From Ursus arctos (taxonomy: Eukaryota; Chordata; Mammalia; Carnivora; Ursidae): a stretch of 64,000 nt of DNA. The position numbers and the translations under genes are program-made. Shown in pieces: positions 10,472 through 21,710 of this stretch (positions are counted from its first letter, which is position 1; every line of letters begins with the position of its first letter). The stretch is taken from assembly GCF_023065955.2 (NCBI RefSeq), contig NW_026623050.1:18186501-18250500 (forward strand). Direction: 5' to 3'. The notes under the pieces were generated by a model. That model had not been told where the DNA came from. It ran no database searches and saw only the letters and a list, made by a program, of their open reading frames with translations.

Positions 10472-13267
10472 CATTGTGTAGCCTCCTCTACCAAGAGTAA
10501 AGTTTTATAACAGGGTTTTGTCCTCTTGTGAACTGCCATATTCCAAGCATCTATAACAATGCCTGAAACATAGCAGGACTTAATAAGTATTTATTGAGTT
10601 AATTGAGTTACCTTCACTATACAGTTTAGGGAATACAAAATAATTTAATAGAACCCAAGTTTAACATCAAGAGAAGGATATATCTGTTGCATAGAGTTTG
10701 GTATTAGAAATCTTGACCTCAAATGATGCCAGTATGCACTCTGCCTGACTTCTGGCCTGGATCCCCTTCTGAATATGGGTAAGTGGGCATTGAGCAGACG
10801 GTTGCAGGATTATTGTTGGGATAAGCCCTCTGTGCAGTCAATTTTAAGGGTGGAGGTCACTGAAAGCAAAGTTGAATGTCAGAGTAGCCTTTGTCTTCAT
10901 ATACCAGCAGCATCTGCAGAAGATGAATGATGTACCTTCTTTTTTTATTGTAAATGTTTTCTTTCTTTCTTTTATTTTTTAAAAAATCATTCTGATAGAA
11001 AATGTCAAGTAGCAAATACCACTCCTGACAATTTTCCTCATGCATTGTACACTGAGCTGGGTGGTTGATGGAGAGGAATTGAGGTCCCAGGAATGGTTTG
11101 GAGGTAGTGGTAACAAATAAAAGCCAGGTGGAAAGCAACTTTGTAAAGAGACAGTTACTTCCTCTCTCTGCTGTTCATATCTGACAGAGCTACAGATGAA
11201 AAGGAATTGCCCAAATTCAGCCCTACTTTCCCACTCTCTGCTTGGTTCTAGTATAGCTTCTCAGTTCTCAGCTGGTGGCTTCCTCAGCTGCCAGGTCATA
11301 GCTAAGTGGCTCTAAAAGCTGTTGAAGGAGCAGTATAACCAACTTCACCAGCCCACCCAGGCAGACTGAGCTGGGATTTGGGCCTAAGACATGGTAAGTC
11401 TTCCCCAGCATCACTACACAAGGATTGATTGTGAGGAGGTGCTAGGATTTTTTCTCCCTTTTGCCTCCATCCCTAAAACCTGACAAGGGTCTATTTGTGG
11501 GATTTACACAAATCTAGTTTCTAGTGCTTTGATGGGCTCATTTTACTGTTACTCTTCAGTTAAATTTGGTCTCACATATGGTAACAGGAGGATATTTTTC
11601 AAAGATAGTTTAATCAATATCTTTTCATTGTATACATAGGTAGCCAAAAGTTCTATCATCTAAATTTATTTAAAAAAACTATGTGTCTTCAATACTTTAA
11701 GACCATAGCATTGGGTGATAGATTCCAGTTGCTGAGGAAATTAAATTAATCCATGAGTTTTTGCTTTATTTACCTACTGTATGTGCCTAACACTGAGGTA
11801 GGAACCTTAGTATCCATGAATAACCCCATTCAGCAAAGGGGCTCAAAAGCTCCTTGAAACTTGGGTGTATCCATGTCTGTATTCCCCACTGGCGTAGGGT
11901 TAACCTATGTCTCTGTTGTACACCTGAGAGAATACATGGATACACCTTTGTGCCATTATTCTTACCAGCTCTTTTTTTCTGGAATGCCCTCTCCCTCCTT
12001 TCTTCTGGCCTCCAAAAGAGATATACAAATAGTCATTAAAATTGTATTTGTCTTTTCAAGAGTTAGGTCAAAATTCATCTCGTTGGTAGGCTTTCCTTGG
12101 TATTCCAAGTTGGTAATCTGACTGGAGATGCTGGGACCATCTCTCTTCTTTAAAGGCTGAGGGCAATTTGTCAATATGACAAGGTTGCCCAGGTGGTCAA
12201 AATCCCCAACATTCTCTTGGACACTGACTAAAGCAGGGGTTGCCTACTAGGTCTAAGGATTGTCTGAGGCCCAACAATAGCTTGTTCCCACATTTCAGGT
12301 CAATAGGGTTCATAACAGGCTAAGGCTCAGTTGGACTGGTGAAAACCAGCCTCTCTGGAGGGTGCACCCAGTCCTTCTACATGGGACTACAGTCTTCCTG
12401 GTATCATAGCGTTTTGTGCCTCAATTATAAGACGCTTCAGTTTCAACTTCATCCCTTTCCCAGTAGATCATAAACTTCTTGAGAAAAGGGAGACATTCTT
12501 AATGTTTTTCTATTTCACAGTGTTTTATATACAGTGGGCATTAATTGTTTCTCAAAATGTATATAAATAAAGATAGGATCCTATTGGGACATTTTTTTGT
12601 TCTGGCTGGGTGTTAATAAGACATGGAAGCCTTAGAGCTGTTGTAGAGTTAATCCTGGGTATAGTGGTATGGCACGCTTATCCTTATAAGGTATTGTCTT
12701 CATTTTAGAAACTTAGATTCTGAGGTTATATCTTTGAGTTTGAGACTGAGTCTGAACTGGAACTGGGGCCTTATCAAGAGTGAAAAAAAAATCAGTGATC
12801 TAAGCAAGCCTTAGAACTTGGGGACCAAAAACTGAAGACTATTTGCAAATATAACCACCAGGTACTTTAAAAGAGGTAGTCCTAATCTCTTGCATGTAAT
12901 TAGGAGACCTTCCATAATAGATAGAAAATGATATCCCATTTCTTTGATGACCTTGAATACCAAATCACTGAAGCTTAGATCTTCTGAGGCCCTTACTGTT
13001 CTTAGATCAGAATTAGTCACTTCCTTTTCTGCTCTTCCTTACCATTCTATAGCTCTTTTATGGACCTCCTACTGAATTTATATATATTTCCCCAACCTCA
13101 ACGTTGGTTTAGCTCCATAATTGTCTTACTTTGTAAAGTCCTGGAAGAGGTCTCAGTCCAACTTATTAATTTTATGGGAAGAAATGACTCAGCCAAGGTC
13201 AGGAAGCATCTGGGACCACAGCTCACACATTCCTAATCTGGATTCTACTTTTCTTTTTATTTTCTTC
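10472..13267. other. Unique sequence with scattered L2/MIR remnants
   Basis: No gene recognised. L2-like tails are suggested about 10550-10605, 11960-12115 and 12455-12570. A degraded antisense MIR is suggested about 12660-12780, and another about 13165-13262. These are by-eye matches to short diagnostic strings. The remaining sequence holds nothing I can name. Confidence 0.45.
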
Positions 13268-13622
13268 TGCTATACCCTAAATGTTTGTGCCCCCTTCCCC
13301 CAAGTCCTCATCCCCAATGCGATGGTATTTGGAGGTAAGGCCTTTGGAAGGTACTTAGGTCATGAGGGTAGAACCCTCTTGAGTGATATCAGTGCTCTTA
13401 TAAAAGAGGCCTCATCCCTCCCATCATTTAAGGGTACCACAGAAAGGCAACTGACGATGAACCAGGAAGTGCGCTTTTACCAGACACTGAATCTGGATTC
13501 AGTTCAGTTAAGTCCACTTGATTTTCAACTTCCCAGATTGTAGAATTATGAGAAATAAATTTCTGCTATTTATAACCCCCTCCCCATGGTATTTTGTTAT
13601 AGAAGCCTGAACAGACTAAAAT
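13268..13622 (+). repeat. 5' LTR of the MaLR element
   Basis: Starts TGCTATACCC and ends near CAGACTAAAATA, with a polyadenylation signal AATAAA at 13554-13559 and a TATA-like stretch near 13397-13405. An open frame crossing it (13121-13543) is not coding. Confidence 0.8.
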
Positions 13623-14063
13623 AGAAATTGATACTGAGGGGAGGTTGCTGCTGTAACAAATAACTAAAAATGTGGGAATGACTTTGAAACTGGGTAATAA
13701 ATAAAGGCTGGAAGAATTTTGAGGTTTGTGATAAAAAAAAAAACGACTAGGTTGCTGTGAATGGATCGGTACAGGAGATTCTAGTGAGGGCTTGGAAAGA
13801 GAAGAGGAAAGCTGTTGGAGAAGGCCTCAATCTTCTTAAGAGAATACCTAAGGAACCCTAAAGAGAATGTTGCTAGAAACATGGACGGTAAAGGCCATTT
13901 TCATGAGGTCTCAGACAGAAAATAGGAAATGTTATTGGAAACTGGAGGAAAGGCCGTCCTTGTTCTAAAGTGGCAAAGCACTTGGCTGAATTGTGTTTGT
14001 GTTCTAGTGTTTTGTGGAAGAAAGAACTTGGAAGTAATTAACTTGGATATGTAGCTGAAGCTT

Positions 14064-14105
<42 letters not shown>

Positions 14106-15284
14106 ATCTATTTATTTTTAATGGAAGTATAGCTGATATATAATATTATTTTAGTTTCATATATATAACATAGTGATTCAGCAACTATAAACATTACAAA
14201 ATACTCACCTTGATAAGTGTGGTTACCATCTGTCCTTTTCTAAGCAAAGTGTTGAAGATGAGACTTGGCTTCTCCTGACTATTTATGGTAAAATGTGAGA
14301 AGAGAAAAATGACTTACAGAAAGATTGTTAATCGGAGAGGAAGCAGAACTTAAAAGATTTGGAAAATTCCCAGCCTATCTACATAATAAAGAAATGAGAA
14401 CAGGTATTTGGAGAGAACAATAAAGGGGTGGGCAAACAACATTTGATAAGGAGATAGTCAGCCATCTAAACAGAAGCCAGGTGCTGTTCTTCAAGACAAT
14501 GGAAGAATCTAAAGGAGGAGCAGCCAGTGCCTACAGGACCTCTGCTGGCTGCCCAGCACCCATCATGGACTCTGTCCCCGTACTCCTCCACTGTGTTCCT
14601 TGGCTACCCCATGTACCTCTCTGGTTGGCGCCAGTGCTGTGTGAGCTGTACCCAGAAGAGTCATGGGAGCATAGCTGCCTCCACCTAGATTTCAAAGGAT
14701 GGGGCCTCCAGGCAGAGCTTAGGGCTTGGGTCTCCAGTCCTAGAGAGTTGTCAGGCCCACGTACACAGCTACTTCAGGGCAGGGCAGCCGAAAGCTGTGG
14801 GTGCCTAGCCTGTGCCTGGCAAAGCTGCAGAGGCAGAGCCACCACGCAATAGGTCTGAAGGTGAGATTTCTGTCCCATGGGCCTGGAAGGCAGAGTATTT
14901 AGTCATAGAGGATTGTTCTTAAGCCTTAAGAGCTCTTGGAATTTGCCTTGCAGTTTAGATTTACTTAGGGTGTGTTACATCTTTCTTCTTTCCTATTTCT
15001 CCCTTTTGAAATGGGTATATCTACCCTATGCTCATCCCATTATTATATTTTGGAAGCACAAACTTGTTTGCTTTCACAAGTTCACAGTTGGGGAGGAATT
15101 TTGCCCCAGGATAAATACCTTGAGTCTCATCCATATCTGATTTAGGTGACATTTAGATGAGACTTTGGACTTAGACTTTAAAGTTGATGCTGGAATAAGT
15201 TAAGACTTTTGGAGCTATTGGAATGGAATCAATTTATTTTGTATGCAAGAAGGACATAAAAATTTTGTAGGGACAGGAATGGAA
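13623..15284 (+). mobile_element. MaLR internal region
   Basis: Begins just after the 5' LTR with a MaLR-internal-like stretch ('gactttgaaactgggtaa'), runs through 'caagacaatgg' and 'cagagccaccacgcaatagg', and ends with a purine-rich run before LTR 2 ('gggacaggaatggaatg'), consistent with a polypurine tract. It is interrupted at about 14063-14240 by an L1 fragment. The open frame 14481-14852 matches no retroviral domain and is considered chance. Confidence 0.65.
14063..14240 (-). mobile_element. Older L1 3' end with expanded (TATC)n tail
   Basis: A (CTAT)n microsatellite at about 14064-14105 precedes L1-3'-UTR-like sequence on the minus strand ('aagtatagctgatatataat', 'aacatagtgattcagcaac', 'ttaccatctgtcc'). 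The microsatellite sits where the A-rich tail of an antisense L1 would be, so it probably grew from that tail. It splits the MaLR internal region. Flanking sequence repeats 'tttcta' loosely, so target duplications are uncertain. Confidence 0.65.
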
Positions 15285-15648
15285 TGCTATAGACTAAATA
15301 TTTATAGCATTCTCAAAATTTGTATGTTGAAATCCTAACCTCCAATACAATGGGACTAGGAGGTAGGGCCTTTAGGAGGTGATTAGGTCATGAGTGTGGA
15401 GCCCTAATAAATGAGATTAGTGCCCTTTTATAAGAGGTCCCACAGAGCTCTCTTGCCCCATCCATCATGTGAGGACACAGAAGAAAGATGGCTATGAACC
15501 AGAAAGCAGGCTCTCACCAGACACTGAATCTTCTAGCAACTTGATGTTAAACTTCGCAGCCTCCAGAGCTGTGAGAAATAAATTTCTGTTGTTTATAGGC
15601 CATCCAGTTTATGGTATTTTGTTATAGCACTCCAAATGGATGAAAACA
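15285..15648 (+). repeat. 3' LTR of the MaLR element
   Basis: Starts TGCTATAGACTAAA and ends TGAAAACA. AATAAA lies at 15577-15582. It is clearly homologous to the LTR at 13268-13622 but substantially diverged. Confidence 0.8.
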
Positions 15649-16084
15649 TCTTAACTGGACTTCGTTAATGCTCTCATTGACTGTGGGTGCAGTTCTCAAG
15701 GATCTTAGAGTTTTAAAACAGTCCAATATAATTTTTTGACTTTCGGCTTTGGATAAACTTCTAGAGTCCTATGTTGGAAGATGAGGGATGGAGGAGAAAC
15801 AATGCCTCTTCCTTGACAATCCCAAACACCTAAAGAAGAGAGGTAAATGACTGAGAAGTCAAAATTAAATTCTGTAAAAATCTTATTTATTTAATTAAAA
15901 GTCAGCTATTGAATACTTTAGAAATAAGAATTCACTTCATTAAAAGAACTTGTTGATTTTTCAGTGCGGTGAGAGTGGTATAGTATTACCTTGTTGTTTT
16001 TGTTTGCATCCTGAATAACATATTTTTTCATACTTGGATAGGTTCTATCCATAGAGTTTCAGAAAAGTAAGCTTTGAAAAAGGA

Positions 16085-16128
<44 letters not shown>

Positions 16129-17640
16129 ACTTTGCCATATAGACGATCACCTTGTACCATATATTTAGTTTAAGAGCAGAATGTATGTATTAGTATTTTG
16201 AAGAAAACCCTTGGACAGAATTGTTTCCTGAGCATATGCATTTAGCTGAAAAGATAAATGTGTGGTCAGAAGCCCTTGCCCACCTCTGATTAAGAGTTTT
16301 TGTTAATGGTATTCCAGGTAAGGGTCTTGTCTGCCTCAGTAGCTCTTAACGCTACTTAAAAATGAATGGCAGTTGGGTATTGTCCATGTGGAAAAAGCAA
16401 GTGTTTTGTGATGAGTACATTTGGGACTAAGATGCATCTTTATCACCCTTATTCTCTCCCCTTCCTCCTTTAATGGCTCATTGAGGTGATTTAGCCCAGC
16501 TCTTCAAGACCACCAATAAAGTTATTCTGGACTCCTCTCCCACTGTGGGCTTCTTTGAACCTTTCTGTGCTTTTCTGTGGGCTCCTATAATTGGATCAGA
16601 CACATTGCTAAGACTTCTTGTCTTTTTTTTTTCTAAAAGGCGAAATATCCTAACAGTCAGACACATATCTACATGTGTAGATCAATTAAGTAGCAAAATG
16701 GGAGTAGAGCTGATAGACTACAGGGAGCAAAGCTTGATCCAACAGCCAATTTAGGACAAGCAGGTCAGAGCACCTAGGTGGAATATGTGGGCTCTTGAAT
16801 GTTCTAAATATTCAGACCATTTTATCCTTCCATACTCTTTTTCACAGTTGAAATTATACTTAGAGGTGAGATAATAATAAGAAAGTCTTTGGAGAAAGGC
16901 TCTTGAGACAATAATTCAGAAGTTTAAAGTACAAGTAAGTTGTTCTGAATTCTCATTACTGTGATAATAAAACACTTATGAAATTTCTACTTGCCCATGT
17001 CAATGTGCTAAATGTTGTGGGTCTTCTGGAAAGATCACCCTAATCCTTAGAATTTCAAACAACCTGTTACCTTTTCTCTCTCCCTCCAGAGAATAGTTTA
17101 CCTCTCATTATTACAAAGTTGTAATACCATCTTCATTTTTTCTCATGGGCATTGAGACTCTTTATTGAGACTTGTTTGGTGGTTTGTGTATCTTGGACAG
17201 CTGTCTGATCTGGATTATAGATTCCTCCAAAGTAAATTTACTTTAAGACTTCAACTCTCTAATTTAGTAAGGGAATAGAATTAGCTCCCTTGGCTTAAGA
17301 CTTCTGATGCTGCAGGGCAAGTGCAAATTTGATGGTAGATTGCCGAACCATCAGAAAAGAGGATCCTTTGGATCCATCTTATCATAGCTGCTTTTTCTTG
17401 GTACTTGTCTGAATCCTCTATACATATTGAATTGGAGGCCTGTATTTAATAACGTGTTTTAGATATATTATGAATTAAATGCATTAAGTGTCACAAGCAA
17501 AAGGAGAAACTAGGCATATACACATCTGCGGGAACAAAGTCGAAGGACAAAGCCCCTGTCTTCCTGGATGTTGCATAGTAATAATAATTGTGATGATGAT
17601 AAAAAATTAATATGCTATTATTAAACAGTGTAATCTGTAC
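15649..17640. other. Unique non-coding sequence
   Basis: No gene recognised apart from a (GT)n at 16089-16127. A MIR-like scrap may lie at about 16960-17010. An open frame at 16545-16754, with another on the opposite strand, shows no domain. Otherwise nothing identified. Confidence 0.5.
16089..16127. repeat. (GT)n microsatellite
   Basis: About 19 uninterrupted GT units, preceded by 'aggaatat'. Likely highly length-variable and able to adopt Z-DNA. Confidence 0.97.
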
Positions 17641-17860
17641 TACATGTTTTCAATCTGCTAATGTCATTTACTTCTTACCACAACTCTATGGTCTAGGTGC
17701 TATTATTAGCCCGCTTTAGGAGAAAGTAAATTGAAACTGATGAAGGTCAAGTGGCTTGCACAATGCCACCCAGGCCATGAGTGATGGAGCTGGGATTGGA
17801 ACCCTGGCTGTATGGCTCCAGAGCTCTTGCTCTTAACCACTAGTCAACATAACTTTATTT
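17641..17860 (-). mobile_element. MIR (ancient tRNA-derived SINE), antisense
   Basis: Read on the minus strand it follows the MIR order: 'ttaagagcaagagctctgga', GCCAGGGTTCCAATCCCAGC, then the core. Plus-strand 'accacaactctatggtctag' and 'gcttgcacaatgccaccca' are the matching antisense core. Immobile and ancient. Confidence 0.85.
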
Positions 17861-17890
17861 TTGCTAGTAGCATTGAAATTATATTATCTG

Positions 17891-18264
17891 TTAGATTTAT
17901 TTATATATTTTATAGAGAGAAGTGAAGGGTAAGGGCAGAGAGAGAGAGAGAATCCTCAAGCAGTCTCCCGCTGAGCAGGGAGCCTGACACAGTGCTCGAT
18001 CCCAGGACCTAAGATCATGACCTGAGCTGAACTCAAGAGTTGGACACTTAACCTACTGAGAAGGGCAGCTGGGTGGCTCAGTCGGTGAAGCAGCTGCCTT
18101 TAGCTCAGGTGATGATCCCAGGACCCTGCTCAGCGGGGAGCCTGCTTCTTCCTCTCTCTCTGCCTGCCACTCCCCCTGCTTGTGTGCTCTTGCTCTCTGT
18201 CAATTAAATAAATAAAATCTTAAAAAACAACAACAACAACCTACTGAGCCACCCAGGTGCCCCC
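17891..18264 (-). mobile_element. CAN-SINE, antisense, interrupted by another SINE
   Basis: The two halves, 17891-18060 and 18249-18264, form one antisense carnivore SINE: T/A-rich left end, a GAGAGAGAGAGA run, GCTGAGCAGGGAGCC, GATCATGACCTGAGCTGAA, and on the far side GCCACCCAGGTGCCC. The tRNA-like end was split by the inner SINE at 18061-18237. The approximate outer duplication is ttatctgtta (17884-17893) versus ttgtctgtta (18268-18277), overlapping the element edge by a few bases. Confidence 0.9.
18061..18237 (+). mobile_element. CAN-SINE, sense, nested in an antisense CAN-SINE
   Basis: A complete forward SINE (AAGGGCAGCTGGGTGGCTCAG start, CT-rich middle, AAATAAATAAAATCTTAAAA tail) ends in an unusual CAACAACAACAAC run. 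A perfect 11-bp duplication, AACCTACTGAG, occurs at 18050-18060 and 18238-18248, within the head of the outer SINE, so this copy inserted second. Confidence 0.95.
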
Positions 18265-18334
18265 ATGTTGTCTGTTATATAGAAGTAAAACCACATGTGG
18301 GCTGCTGGTACATTCTAGGTTGGACAGCATACTG

Positions 18335-18575
18335 TGATTAGAGCTCAGTCTTTGGGATCAAGCCACAGTAGAATCCAGTTCTACCTCTTAAGAACTGGAT
18401 AACTTGGCTAAGTTATGTAAACTCCATGAGCTTTCATCTTGGAAATGGGGAAGAAAAATAATAGTACCTCCCAGGGTGCTGCTGAGGCTTAAATTGGAGA
18501 ATATTTGCAAAGTATTTAGTACAGGACCCGGCACAATATAAGTGCTTCCTCAATAGTAACTGTTATTCTTGCCAA
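18335..18575 (+). mobile_element. MIR, sense
   Basis: Follows the MIR layout in forward orientation: 'agagctcagtctttgggatc', 'ttggctaagttatgtaaact', 'atggggaagaaaaataatag', then 'gctgaggcttaaattgg' and 'agtacaggacccggcacaa'. Degraded and immobile. Confidence 0.85.
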
Positions 18576-18757
18576 CAGAGTCTTTGGATTTGGCAAGTGA
18601 AACTTTAACATCTGGGAACAAGATTCAGCTCCAGTTCCCTGTGTGGCCCTGGTGGTAAGAAAGGGGCATTAGCACTCTCTTCCCTAAAGAAAGCTAGGAC
18701 TTTCTCAGCAAAAGGTGCAGGCTCAGTCCAAGGGACAGTTTGCGTCTGTGCTGCTTA

Positions 18758-18922
18758 ATGGTGACTTCATATTAGAATTACATATTAGAATTACATTAGA
18801 ATTCCTGATGCCTGACTGCACCCCGGATGATTAATTCAGAATGTCTAGGGTGGGACCATGACATCAGTATGCATTTAAGTTCCCCAAGTGAATCCAGTGT
18901 ATAGCCAAAGTTGAGAACTTTT
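18758..18922. mobile_element. Small hAT-Charlie (MER5/MER20-like) remnant
   Basis: Contains 'attagaattcctgatgcctg', a 'gaccccggatgattaattcag'-like middle and 'ccaaagttgagaact' at the right, the layout of short non-autonomous hAT elements with CAGTGGTTCTCAA-type ends. A local 13-bp tandem duplication of CATATTAGAATTA occurs at 18768-18793. Exact family not assigned. Confidence 0.6.
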
Positions 18923-19265
18923 TCTGGTGACTGAAAGATGATGCTAGATGTTGTCCTTCAGGAACCAGAGCAAAGTATACTTGGAAAACGCAGGAGTCAG
19001 AGAGGCTAAAGAAAATCATAACTGTTTCCAGGTACTCCTCAAAGACCTTCTGGTAGATTGAATGAGATAGTCTGAATCTCCTGGATAGACCTTGTAGCAG
19101 AGGCACAACTTAGTAATGCTATGCTCTGGATGGAGAATTCAAATAAAAATACCTAGATTTTAGTCCAGTTCTACATTTCCAAGTTTGAACATACTGGGGC
19201 CTCTTTCTCCAGCACAATGGGATGTGTATGGCCCTCTGAATGAGCAGCCACTGCTCCAGTCGATT

Positions 19266-19279
19266 GTTGCCATGAAAAC
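19266..19279. promoter_or_regulatory. RFX X-box-like motif (isolated)
   Basis: GTTGCCATGAAAAC fits the degenerate X-box pattern GTHNYYATRRNAAC bound by RFX factors. As a single motif in unannotated DNA it may be chance. Confidence 0.3.
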
Positions 19280-19536
19280 ATGTTGAGACCAGTGTGCTCA
19301 GATTATCAGGAGAAGCCAGAATTCTGTATTTCTATGTGATTTTCTTCATTTTTAAATGTTTCCAACTAATTCTAATTTTAAAATACAGACATATTGCTTG
19401 CTCAGTTAAAAGCTTTTCACCCTAATGACTTTTGGAAAATTATACCACCTTTTGGCTTCCTCCCTTTTTCCATGTGTGTATAATAACTTTTTCACCTGTA
19501 TATGCATTACACAAATGCATCCATAAAAAGTGATAT

Positions 19537-19585
19537 AAAAATATTATAAAAAAAGAAATAAATAAAATATTTTTAAAAAATTAAA
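19537..19585 (+). mobile_element. Tail-only A-rich retroinsertion
   Basis: Forty-nine bases of A-rich sequence containing AAATAAATAAAAT, like the tail of a CAN-SINE, sit between perfect 12-bp copies of AAAAAGTGATAT (19525-19536 and 19586-19597). No SINE head or body is present. Best read as an L1-driven insertion truncated to its tail; slippage in A-rich DNA is an alternative. Confidence 0.55.
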
Positions 19586-20879
19586 AAAAAGTGATATTAT
19601 TTTTACGTTATGGCTTTAGGCAAAAATACAGTTACCAATGTGTCTGATATAGCAGTTTCTAGTCATTATCACAGGGAGTGAATTTGAATTGCACTCCATG
19701 TGTGGATGGACCTAAAATGTTTTGCTTTGTATATGAATACCAAGTGGCAGGTAGCACCTTCTCATGACTCTCCAGCAACTGCGTGTGTGTTATTTCAACA
19801 TTTTGAAGTGCTCTCTTGTTTAGGTTTTCTTTTGCCCAGAGGGTGTTTTTCAGTGTTATAACTTTATTTTCAAGTGCAGTTTGAGTGCAAGATAACCATG
19901 AGCCCCTCAAAGGTTGAAAAATTGATGAAGAAAATGATTCAGAAAGAAGGAAAAAAATGAGTACAATAAACTTTCATCACATTCACATTATATTTTATGT
20001 GCAGACTCTATTTTTTCACTTTTAAATTATTGTTTATTACCTATATACTTGTTTTCATTGTTCAATTGGTATACTTTTTTTTTTTTTTTAACCTGAGAGA
20101 TTTTGGGTAGTTTGGTATTTTGATTTGGGATGGAACACATTACCTTTTTTCCTATTCAAATGAATAGAAAAACATTTTTTTTTTTTTTTCATTCAGTGGC
20201 TTTTCACTTGGCATTCAGTTTTTTGGGAATGAGCAGAAGTCCCTAATAGAGATCAGTGGTTCATTCTGTGGGCCAATACAAAGCATATCTGTGGATCACA
20301 TATGATTGGTAAGATGCTAGTTTGTGACATTCAATGAAGAATGGCTGCAAAAGTACTCTAAAAATGTTAAGTGGTGAGCAAGCATGGGGACTATTATTCT
20401 AGGCCTTTCAGGATACAGGATGTGGGCAGTACTTATATTCCTTAGGGACAATCTTTTCTTACCCTCATTGCTTTTCCCATGGGTTTTTGTAGCCCTTTCT
20501 CCATGTTACACAGGGTTCTGAATCAAATTTGGACTTTCTTCCCATTTCCTTCTGAGACCAATCAGCTTCATGAACCTCCTGGTCAAGCTAGTAACCCGGA
20601 CATGGACTTGTTATTTGCCTGGGGACTATGTGGGGGTAGTGGAGAAGACAGCAGATTGGGATAATAATGTATTCTTTTTATTATTACTATTACTATGACC
20701 ATCATTACTGACGTTTTTTTCAACCTCAGGCTAGACTACAAGACCTCTAAGTTCTTTTTCAATTCTAACATTCTGTGGTTCTAGAAACATTTCTATAAAA
20801 TGCATGTATGTTTTTATAGAAGTAGTGCCCTCCAAAGGCAGGCATATATTCTTATTGCCAATATTTGCTCATTTGTTCA

Positions 20880-20995
20880 ACATATAATTATTCAGGGCGT
20901 ACAGACTACTAGACATGGTTCTAGGTACTGAGGATTGAGCAGATAGCAAAACAGACAAAAACCTTGTCCTCACTGAGCTCACATTCTTGTAGTTC
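20880..20995 (+). mobile_element. Ancient interspersed repeat fragment
   Basis: 'ttgttcaacatataattatt', 'ctagacatggttctaggtac' and 'gagctcacattcttgtag' match in order a very common ancient mammalian repeat (tttattgagcacctac / tgccaggcactgttctagg / gagcttacattc). Related pieces occur near 24105, 28005, 29525, 51345 and 57430. I treat it as an L2/L3-age LINE tail but cannot name the family. Confidence 0.55.
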
Positions 20996-21554
20996 CATCA
21001 GAGATAATCTTTTCTCATCATTTAATACCTGTTACTACCTGGATAAAGGAACTCTACTACCATAGAGAGCCATGTAAGTATTAGGGAAAGAAGGCATTCT
21101 CAGGGGCATACAGGAATGAACAAGAAGTTTTGACATGAACACATTTGGGGTGGTGGGTGAGGTTGATTGGGAGGTCTGAGACACCATCTTTGTGAATTGG
21201 TTTGCTCTTTGATAGTGTTTACAAGATGCCGCCATTCACAGTTGGACTGCTAGCATCGGGCCCATAGTACTTTCACAAGTTGTGTGGTGGCAGACAGATG
21301 AGTCAGAGTGTGGGATAAAATGGGCATGTGGGTAACCACATCTGTAAGCTGAAACTGGTCAAATCACAGAAAAATCAGTGGTGTTAACATTTATGGCTGA
21401 TTCTATCTATAGGATGTCCATTCTCTCCTTTTCAGGGAAGCTTGGCAAAACATCTTTCCTTGGTAAAAATAGCCCATCCTTACCGTTGTCTTAAAGATTC
21501 CCTGATTTTCCTTGGGGACATTGACTTTGAAAGACTTGGGGAACATTTTTCTCC
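20996..21554. other. Unique non-coding sequence
   Basis: Nothing recognised. A minus-strand open frame at 21035-21235 lacks any identifiable feature. Confidence 0.5.
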
Positions 21555-21690
21555 TTCTGGTCCATCTTCTTCCTCCCCCTCCTCTTCGCTCCTCCTCTTT
21601 CTTTTTTTCAACTCTTTTTTTTTTTCTCTTTCCCTCTTTTAGTTTCTCCTCTCCTTCCTTCCCCTCCTTCTCCTCCTCTGTCTCTTCCTT
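21555..21690. repeat. CT-rich low-complexity tract
   Basis: Nearly pure pyrimidine on the plus strand with CTCCT, CTTC and T-run variants. It produces a Lys/Glu-rich open frame on the minus strand (21403-21693) that is a composition artefact. Confidence 0.9.
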
Positions 21691-21710
21691 CAATTAAATA
21701 GAAAATGATT

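Larger units (their letters stand above)
13268..15648 (+). mobile_element. MaLR-type (ERVL-MaLR) element with two LTRs
   Basis: Two similar LTRs in the same orientation (13268-13622 and 15285-15648) flank about 1.66 kb of internal sequence, the layout of a non-autonomous MaLR (MST/MLT-like) element. Both LTRs start TGCTATA and carry GGTCATGAG, a 'cttataaaagagg'-like TATA region, GAGAAATAAATTTCTG with an AATAAA signal, and GGTATTTTGTTATAG near the end. The likely 5-bp target duplication is tcttc/tctta. The internal part lacks retroviral gag, pol or env reading frames that I can recognise, as expected for MaLRs. By eye the LTRs differ at a fifth or more of positions, so it is old. It is interrupted by an L1 fragment. 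Confidence 0.8.
18923..20879. other. Unique, AT-rich non-coding sequence
   Basis: No gene recognised. Contains an X-box-like motif (19266-19279), a tail-only insertion (19537-19585), two T runs (about 20076-20090 and 20175-20189) and a possible MIR end (20675-20790). Open frames at 18864-19106 and 19659-19910 on the minus strand show no features. Confidence 0.45.

Noticed and set aside
9907..10500. 197-codon open frame, Pro/Leu/Ser-rich
   Set aside because: It is produced by the polypyrimidine tract at 10112-10471; the opposite strand gives an equally long Arg/Glu/Gly frame.
13121..13543. 140-codon open frame
   Set aside because: Most of it lies in the 5' LTR of the MaLR element, with no gag/pol/env or host protein similarity that I recognise.
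14481..14852. 123-codon open frame in the MaLR internal region
   Set aside because: MaLR internal sequence is non-coding; no retroviral motif is visible.
21403..21693. Lys/Glu-rich 96-codon minus-strand open frame
   Set aside because: Caused by the CT-rich low-complexity tract at 21555-21690.
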